Shown: one piece after another, positions 6,156 to 11,141 of the stretch
Numbering within the stretch: the first letter of the stretch is position 1
Layout of the letters: each line of letters begins with the position of its first letter
NCBI GenBank assembly: GCA_002437565.1
Contig: DJQL01000017.1
Coordinates: forward strand, 1-11,141
Direction of reading: 5' to 3'
Length of the DNA: 11,141 bases
Origin: Prevotella sp. UBA6387
Lineage (GTDB): Bacteria; Bacteroidota; Bacteroidia; Bacteroidales; Bacteroidaceae
Program-made: the position numbers and the translations under genes
Notes under the pieces: generated by a model
What the model was told of the DNA's origin: nothing
The model's database searches: none
What the model saw: the letters and a program-made list of their open reading frames with translations, nothing else

Positions 6156-8096
6156 ATGAACAACCCAGCAATCCTGTCATTACAACAGCAACGTTTATTA
6201 CTCCAAATGGAGTACCAAACGGAGAAAGAGGCATTTCGAAAACAGACGGAAGCCATAGGCTTAGAGCGCAAGGTGAAACGAGGCGACGCCTGGTTTCCCA
6301 TAAGCGTTGGGGCGACGCGCTACAACTCGCTCAACCAGATGACAATAGAATTAACACGGACACAGGACTCTGACATTGAGCATAATTTCGAGTACGGAAA
6401 GACCGTGATGTTTTTTTCCATCTCGCAGCCAAAGCCTAACAAGGCTAACGCTAATGACAAAGGAATATCAATACATTATTTCTCATTCACCGGAACAGTG
6501 TCTTATGCAGATGGAAACAGAATGGTAATCGTGATTCCCGAAGGTCACGCACTCGACCTGCAAAGCAGCGATAGGCCAATAGGCGTGCAGCTTTCGTTCG
6601 ACGAGACGAGTTACCGTGTGATGTTCGATGCCTTGGATCGAGTCATCAATGCCAAGAACAACAGGTTGGCTCATCTGCGAGACCTCTTCTATTCCAAGGC
6701 ACCAGCGGAAAGGTTCTCGTTTGACGCGATGTCTTTCCCTTGGCTTAACAAGGCCCAAGAACACGCCGTCAACGAGGTGCTATGGGCCAAGGACGTGGCT
6801 ATCGTGCATGGGCCTCCAGGCACAGGCAAGACGACGACCCTCGTGGAGGCCATCAACGAGACCTTGATGCGAGAGAGCCAAGTGCTGGTTTGCGCGCAAA
6901 GCAACATGGCGGTGGACTGGATTTGCGAGAGGCTCGTTGACCGTGGGATAAACGTGCTGCGCATTGGCAACCCGACACGCGTCAACGACAAGATGCTCAG
7001 CTTCACTTATGAACGGCGGTTCGAGGCTCACCCCGACTACCCGCAGCTATGGTCAATACGCAAAGCCATAAGGGAACTAAGAAGAAAAAAGAAAGGGCGC
7101 GACGACAACTTCCACCAGAAACTGGAACGACTGAAATCGCGCGCAACCGAACTGGAGATTCGAATAAACGCCGAGCTCTTCGGCGAGGCCCGCGTGATAG
7201 CCTCCACACTGGTAGGCTCAGCCAACCGGTTGCTTGAGGGAATGAAATTCGGAACGCTCTTCATCGATGAAGCAGCGCAAGCCCTTGAAGCCGCATGTTG
7301 GATTCCGATGCGAAGAGTTAGCCGCGTCGTGCTTGCTGGCGACCACTGCCAGTTGCCTCCTACGGTAAAAAGCATAGCGGCATTGAAAGGCGGACTTGGG
7401 AAAACGCTAATGGAGCGAATAGTAGAGAACAAGCCTGAATGCGTGACGCTGCTCAACGTGCAATATCGCATGAACGATGAGATAATGAAGTTCTCTTCCG
7501 ACTGGTTCTATGACGGCAAGGTGACCACTGCGCCTGAGATAATGCAGCGCAAGAGCATACTCAACTTCGACCAGCCAATCCTCTGGCTCGATACGGGGCA
7601 GATAGACGTGGGCGAAGACGAGCCCGGCAGCAAGGAGCAGTTCGTTGGCGAGAGCTTCGGGCGCATAAACAAAGGTGAGGCCACACTGACCATCGACAGC
7701 CTGCAAGCCTACTTCACGAAGATTGGGAAACAACGCATACTTGACGAGCAGATAGACGTGGGCGTAATATCTCCATATCGCGCGCAAGTGCAATACTTAC
7801 GGCGTATGATCATGCGACGCGAGTTTTTCAAGCCATACCGCAGGCTTATTACCGTGAATACCGTAGACGGATTTCAAGGGCAGGAAAGAGACATCATACT
7901 CATATCCATGGTGCGAGCCAACGAGAACGGGGAGATAGGTTTCTTGAGAGACCTAAGACGAATGAACGTCGCCATGACGCGCGCGAGGATGAAACTTATA
8001 ATCCTCGGCGACGTGGCGACGTTGACACGGCATCCGTTTTATAAGAAGCTGTGGGAATACGTGGAAAAGCTCAACGGCTCCACTATTGAGCCTTGA
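6156..8096 (+). CDS. UPF1/IGHMBP2-like superfamily 1 DNA/RNA helicase
   Basis: This encodes a 646-aa protein. The ATG at 6156 is preferred to the in-frame TTG at 6114 because the promoter -7 box lies between them. The N-terminal part (about 1-190) carries a beta-barrel-like region as in IGHMBP2-type helicases. All SF1B motifs are present in order: Walker A GPPGTGKT (219-226), motif Ia SN (249-250), motif II DEAAQ (371-375), motif III GDHCQLPP (395-402), motif IV QYRMN (436-440), motif V NTVDGFQGQERD (568-579) and motif VI NVAMTRAR (604-611). A basic, helical stretch (about 300-340) is inserted between Ia and II. The protein should be an ATP-dependent 5'-to-3' helicase acting on DNA or RNA in the cytoplasm; its cellular role in Bacteroidota is not established. 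It is transcribed alone and its 3' end overlaps the convergent murQ by 14 bp. Confidence 0.9.
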   Translation: MNNPAILSLQQQRLLLQMEYQTEKEAFRKQTEAIGLERKVKRGDAWFPISVGATRYNSLNQMTIELTRTQDSDIEHNFEYGKTVMFFSISQPKPNKANANDKGISIHYFSFTGTVSYADGNRMVIVIPEGHALDLQSSDRPIGVQLSFDETSYRVMFDALDRVINAKNNRLAHLRDLFYSKAPAERFSFDAMSFPWLNKAQEHAVNEVLWAKDVAIVHGPPGTGKTTTLVEAINETLMRESQVLVCAQSNMAVDWICERLVDRGINVLRIGNPTRVNDKMLSFTYERRFEAHPDYPQLWSIRKAIRELRRKKKGRDDNFHQKLERLKSRATELEIRINAELFGEARVIASTLVGSANRLLEGMKFGTLFIDEAAQALEAACWIPMRRVSRVVLAGDHCQLPPTVKSIAALKGGLGKTLMERIVENKPECVTLLNVQYRMNDEIMKFSSDWFYDGKVTTAPEIMQRKSILNFDQPILWLDTGQIDVGEDEPGSKEQFVGESFGRINKGEATLTIDSLQAYFTKIGKQRILDEQIDVGVISPYRAQVQYLRRMIMRREFFKPYRRLITVNTVDGFQGQERDIILISMVRANENGEIGFLRDLRRMNVAMTRARMKLIILGDVATLTRHPFYKKLWEYVEKLNGSTIEP

Positions 8097-8901
8097 AAGC
8101 GTCCACGGCTTTCTTAACCGACCCATACTTCAACAGGAGCGCGTTGGCTTCATCATAAGACAACTCGGTATAGTCCATTACCATTCGAGTGCCGCGATCA
8201 ACGAGCTTCTTGTTGGTAAGCTGCATATTGACCATGCGGTTGCCCTTTACACGACCCAATTGTATCATGACAGTGGTTGATATCATGTTGAGAATCATCT
8301 TCTGGCCCGTGCCCGACTTCATGCGCGAGGACCCTGTGACAAATTCGGGGCCGACAATCATCTCAATGGGATATTCGCAGGCATCTGCCATTGGCGTGCC
8401 AGGGTTGGAGGTGACGCAACCCGTGAGACAACCATGCTCGCGTGCTGCTTTCAATGCGCCTATGACATAAGGAGTGGTACCCGAGGCGGCTATGCCAATG
8501 ACGGTATCGTCTTTGTCTATGCCATGTTGCTCCAGCTCCTGCCATCCGTGCGCAGGGTCATCCTCCGCCTTCTCGACGGCATTGCGCAAAGCCGTGTCGC
8601 CACCGGCTATAAGACCATATACCATCGTGGGAGGAACACCAAACGTTGGGGGCAACTCTGAGGCATCAAGCACACCCAAACGGCCGCTGGTGCCAGCACC
8701 CATGTAGAAGATTCTGCCGCCACGCTTCATGCGAGGCACGATTTGCTCCACAAGAGCCTCTATTTGGGGTATGGCTTTCTCAACGGCGAGAGCCACCTTT
8801 TGATCCTCGTGATTGATATCGGTCAATAGCTCATGGACACTTTTCTTCTCAAGACTGTCATACAGTGACGGCTGTTCGGTAATCTTCGTGAATTTTTCCA
8901 T
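8083..8901 (-). CDS. murQ: N-acetylmuramic acid 6-phosphate etherase MurQ
   Basis: MurQ cleaves the lactyl ether of MurNAc-6-phosphate to give GlcNAc-6-phosphate and D-lactate in the cytoplasm. The 272-aa protein carries the SIS-domain signature YMGAGTSGRLGVLDASELPP (residues 66-85). Glu82 in SELPP and Glu113 in EKAEDD match the two catalytic glutamates of characterised MurQ enzymes (Glu83 and Glu114 in E. coli numbering). SGTTPYVIGAL (140-150) and TGSSRMKSGTGQKMILN are further family hallmarks. It is somewhat shorter at the C-terminus than E. coli MurQ (298 aa), within the usual range. The start is 9 bp after the kinase stop, with no Shine-Dalgarno sequence, so it should be the last gene of the MurNAc-salvage operon. 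Its 3' end overlaps the convergent helicase gene by 14 bp. Confidence 0.96.
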   Translation of the reverse strand: MEKFTKITEQPSLYDSLEKKSVHELLTDINHEDQKVALAVEKAIPQIEALVEQIVPRMKRGGRIFYMGAGTSGRLGVLDASELPPTFGVPPTMVYGLIAGGDTALRNAVEKAEDDPAHGWQELEQHGIDKDDTVIGIAASGTTPYVIGALKAAREHGCLTGCVTSNPGTPMADACEYPIEMIVGPEFVTGSSRMKSGTGQKMILNMISTTVMIQLGRVKGNRMVNMQLTNKKLVDRGTRMVMDYTELSYDEANALLLKYGSVKKAVDAFKAQ

Positions 8902-8910
8902 TTCGTTTCT

Positions 8911-9753
8911 TTATTTTTCTACGTGATACTCCACCATGGCCTCCATCGGAGCCTGAATGATTCTGCCGAGGTGCATGCCTTCTTCCTCAAGAGCCTCAAG
9001 AAGGGGCTTCTTGTATATCTTGGCTATACTGCCATTGAAGCCAATTGGCAATGTTTGCCAGCCATCATACTGCATGACATTGCGACGGAGGAACGAACGG
9101 AAACTCTCTTTTATCAAGTTGTAGATTTTCGGTTCTTCGATGTTTTCCTCAAGGAATGGCACAAACGAGGCGAGAAAAGTGTTTGGCTTAGGCTGACGAT
9201 ATACCCTGTCAATAATCTCGGCTGAAGTAAGCCTGTACTTCTCAAAGAAGCGTTTTGTGACGGTTTCTGGCATCTGGTTTTTCAACACGTCACCCACAAG
9301 AAGCTTGCCAAGCACAGCTCCACTGCCCTCGTCGCCAAGAATGAACCCTAACGGTGAAACGTTCTTAACGAGGTTCTTGCCATCGTAAGAGCAAGAGTTG
9401 CTGCCTGTGCCAAGAATACAGGCTATGCCGGGCTTATGACCACAAATGCCACGAGCGGCACCAAGCATGTCGCTCGCCACCTCACACTCACCATTGATTG
9501 TGAGATTGGCACGAAGTGCGCGCTCCACGATTGGTTGCTTTTCCTTTGTGCAGCCCGCACCATAGAAGTGCACCTCGTCAAGCGTGGTACTTGGAAGCTC
9601 TGGCACAAGATTATTCTTTATCTCCTCGGCAATCGCCTCTTCCGACATCTGAAATGGATTCATTCCACTGGTGCGGAGGCGTTTCACGAGTTTGCCGTTT
9701 TCCACTAAGCCCCAATCCGTCTTGGTGGAGCCGCTGTCTGCTAAAAGTATCAT
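8911..9753 (-). CDS. murK: BadF/BadG-family sugar kinase, probable MurNAc kinase MurK
   Basis: This 280-aa protein belongs to the BadF/BadG/BcrA/BcrD ATPase family within the ASKHA kinases. The N-terminal phosphate-binding loop LLADSGSTKTDWG (residues 3-15) and the second nucleotide-binding motif ILGTGSNSCSYDG are intact, as is GFILGDEGSGAVLG, which is typical of N-acetylhexosamine kinases. In Tannerella forsythia the kinase in the same position, between the MurNAc transporter and MurQ, phosphorylates MurNAc to MurNAc-6-phosphate. Substrate cannot be read from the sequence, so GlcNAc kinase activity remains possible; the placement directly before murQ (9 bp) favours MurNAc. It lies 15 bp after the transporter-like gene, consistent with one transcript. 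Confidence 0.85.
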   Translation of the reverse strand: MILLADSGSTKTDWGLVENGKLVKRLRTSGMNPFQMSEEAIAEEIKNNLVPELPSTTLDEVHFYGAGCTKEKQPIVERALRANLTINGECEVASDMLGAARGICGHKPGIACILGTGSNSCSYDGKNLVKNVSPLGFILGDEGSGAVLGKLLVGDVLKNQMPETVTKRFFEKYRLTSAEIIDRVYRQPKPNTFLASFVPFLEENIEEPKIYNLIKESFRSFLRRNVMQYDGWQTLPIGFNGSIAKIYKKPLLEALEEEGMHLGRIIQAPMEAMVEYHVEK

Positions 9754-9768
9754 GATAAATAAAATGTT

Positions 9769-10923
9769 TTATAGCTTAATGTAAATTTTCTTCTTGTAAA
9801 GCCACAAGCCCACTATCCAGCAGCACACCACGAAGAAGCATGCCCAGGCAAGCGAGGCCAACGGCAACGGAAGGAAAGACGAGAGCATGTCATCGAAGCA
9901 GAACTCCTGCAAAGTTTTGCCTCCGAAAATTGGCAACATGCAGAAAGGTATGAGCAATATGTCGGAAAGCACATAGAGGGCCAATGGGTTTACGCCAAAG
10001 ACATGGAAAAACTCCGTAAGTCGACCTCGCTTGTGTTTCTTGTCGATGATCCACGTCATGAGCGCGAGCAATGTGCTGGCTATGCCGCAGGTAGTCATAG
10101 CGAACGTTGGCGTCCACAATTTCTTGCTTATCGGGCAAACATACGAAAGGAGGACTCCGGCAAAAACCAACACGGAGCCAATGACAAAAAGGCGTTCTAT
10201 CTTGTCGTTAAGGTCTTTAAGCCTCATTATTACCTTACCCACGCAGAAGCCTATGAGCACATGGCCAAGAGCGGGCAACGTGGACAGCAAGCCTTCAGGA
10301 TCTGGCGTATCCCATCTGTACACATGGTCCGCGCCGAGCACTATACTATCAATAACGGCAAGGATGTTGCTATCATCGTGCGCATAGCCATTTCCAAACT
10401 CGAGGAGTGCATAATAGCCAACGAACAATATGGCTATAAGCCATGGAATGAACTTATGTTTCACGCTGATGGCAACAACCGCAGCCAATCCATAACAGAT
10501 GCCCAATCGTGGCAACACGCCAAGAATGCGGAGATGAGCGAACATATAGCCAAAGCCATTCCAGCTATCTGGATGCAATGCCCCACGAATCATGGTCAAC
10601 AACAACGCTATGGCAAGGCCAATACCCCAAAGCAAGAAAGCACGCTTGGCTATCTTGGAAGCGCATTTCTTAGACCAAGAGAAGTTGAACTTGCGAAGCG
10701 AGAGGTAGGTGGTAATTCCCATGATGAACATGAACGTAGGGAACACGAGGTCCGTGGGCGTCAAGCCTATCCACTCGGCATGGGTAAGCGGCGTGAAGGA
10801 GTCTTCCTCTGGGCCACCAGGGTTGTTGACAAGAATCATGCCCGAGATGGTGATACCACGGAGAATGTCAACTGAAAGTATGCGCTGACTCTTTGTAGTC
10901 TTGGTCGTATTGTTTGTATTCAT
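9769..10923 (-). CDS. murT: DUF5009/HGSNAT-like membrane protein, probable MurNAc transporter MurT
   Basis: This encodes a 384-aa polytopic inner-membrane protein with about ten hydrophobic segments. The N-terminal run SVDILRGITISGMILVNNPG (residues 17-36) and HAEWIGLTPTDLVFPTFMF (48-66) mark the COG4299/DUF5009 family related to human heparan-alpha-glucosaminide N-acetyltransferase (HGSNAT). His48 aligns with the catalytic histidine of HGSNAT. In Tannerella forsythia a membrane protein in the same gene order (transporter, kinase, murQ) was shown, together with the kinase, to allow MurNAc uptake without a PTS; I equate the two from context and recalled family membership. It may instead be annotated as an acyltransferase (NagX). 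The start codon overlaps the stop of the upstream namZ by 4 bp (ATGA), implying translational coupling. The gene name is shared with an unrelated lipid II amidotransferase subunit. Confidence 0.75.
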   Translation of the reverse strand: MNTNNTTKTTKSQRILSVDILRGITISGMILVNNPGGPEEDSFTPLTHAEWIGLTPTDLVFPTFMFIMGITTYLSLRKFNFSWSKKCASKIAKRAFLLWGIGLAIALLLTMIRGALHPDSWNGFGYMFAHLRILGVLPRLGICYGLAAVVAISVKHKFIPWLIAILFVGYYALLEFGNGYAHDDSNILAVIDSIVLGADHVYRWDTPDPEGLLSTLPALGHVLIGFCVGKVIMRLKDLNDKIERLFVIGSVLVFAGVLLSYVCPISKKLWTPTFAMTTCGIASTLLALMTWIIDKKHKRGRLTEFFHVFGVNPLALYVLSDILLIPFCMLPIFGGKTLQEFCFDDMLSSFLPLPLASLAWACFFVVCCWIVGLWLYKKKIYIKL

Positions 10924-11141
10924 TTGTAAAGGTAGTATTTCTTAGCGGTCTTACGGAAGTTGTCTACGTCCTTGTCCCAGTATTCCTTTGCGTCTTGCCA
11001 TTGATGACGACGCAGGAAAAGCTCTCGAATCCGCTTTGAGCCACACACCTTGTTTATCATGTCGGCTCGTTTAGCGTCTTCTCCCATGGGATCATGATCA
11101 GGATAGAGCTTGTAAAGCTCTTGCAGGGCATACCACTGCAC
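10920..11141 (-). CDS. namZ: NamZ/DUF1343 exo-beta-N-acetylmuramidase, C-terminal fragment
   Basis: Only the last 73 codons are in the window; the reading frame is open to the edge, and the apparent GTG at the edge is not a real start. The fragment shows the characteristic C-terminal pattern of DUF1343 proteins: a GTDKIR-like element (CGSKRIRELF), a W..D.D.F segment (YWDKDVDNFRKTAKK) and a terminal KYYLYK, compared with the usual KKYLLY. Characterised family members (NamZ of Bacillus subtilis and of Tannerella forsythia) remove terminal MurNAc from peptidoglycan fragments, which would supply the substrate for the next three genes. The stop overlaps the start of the transporter-like gene by 4 bp. 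Signal peptide and catalytic residues are outside the window, so location and activity are inferred. Confidence 0.78.
   Translation of the reverse strand: MQWYALQELYKLYPDHDPMGEDAKRADMINKVCGSKRIRELFLRRHQWQDAKEYWDKDVDNFRKTAKKYYLYK

Noticed and set aside
8093..8112. GAAAGC/GCTTTC inverted repeat near the convergent ends as a shared terminator
   Set aside because: The stem is only 6 bp, has no T-tract on either strand and lies within murQ coding sequence.
10003..10875. A 290-codon open frame on the plus strand
   Set aside because: It is fully antisense to the murT-like gene. Its translation is polar and rich in His, Arg and Glu with no recognisable motif, while the opposite strand encodes a clear membrane protein.

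Overview
The window reads as chromosomal DNA of a Bacteroidales bacterium, most likely Prevotellaceae. The signs are several promoters of the Bacteroidota type (TTTG, about 20 bp, TAnnTTTG), start codons without Shine-Dalgarno sequences, a tRNA gene with no encoded CCA, lipoproteins of Bacteroidota families (FimB/Mfa2-like, DUF4369-thioredoxin, OmpA-like with an ASPDG motif plus TPRs), and a MurNAc-salvage cluster in the order described for Tannerella forsythia. The exact species cannot be read from the sequence.

Left part (1-1567, genes on the minus strand). The first 119 bases encode the N-terminal helix-turn-helix of a LacI-family repressor whose remainder lies outside the window. The spacer before it carries a perfect 14-bp LacI-type operator palindrome and a plausible promoter. 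Next comes a FimB/Mfa2-like fimbrial lipoprotein gene with a near-consensus promoter. Upstream of it lies a 426-bp gene-free region with four tandem copies of a 22-bp repeat, a degenerate fifth copy and a nested inverted repeat.

Middle part (1568-5988, minus strand). A probable transcription unit runs tRNA-Leu(UAA), an OmpA-like/TPR lipoprotein, a strong intrinsic terminator, a DUF4369/thioredoxin-fold lipoprotein and a ComM/YifB-type AAA+ ATPase. The tRNA 3' end is only 25 bp from the next start codon, so the tRNA and the lipoprotein mRNA probably share one promoter. The thioredoxin-fold protein has Ser at both positions of the usual CxxC motif.

Right part (5989-11141). A 167-bp divergent promoter region separates the tRNA from a plus-strand UPF1-like superfamily 1 helicase gene. 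Its 3' end overlaps the convergent murQ gene by 14 bp. The minus-strand cluster namZ (3' end only), murT-like, murK-like, murQ is tightly packed (4-bp overlap, 15-bp gap, 9-bp gap). Its expected pathway is release of MurNAc from peptidoglycan fragments, uptake across the inner membrane, phosphorylation to MurNAc-6-phosphate, and cleavage to GlcNAc-6-phosphate plus D-lactate.

I found no insertion sequence, phage, CRISPR array or clearly new multi-gene system. The points most worth following are the small ones: the tandem repeat, the cysteine-less thioredoxin fold, the tRNA-mRNA arrangement, the terminator just ahead of a start codon, and the acetyltransferase-type histidine kept in the presumed MurNAc transporter.
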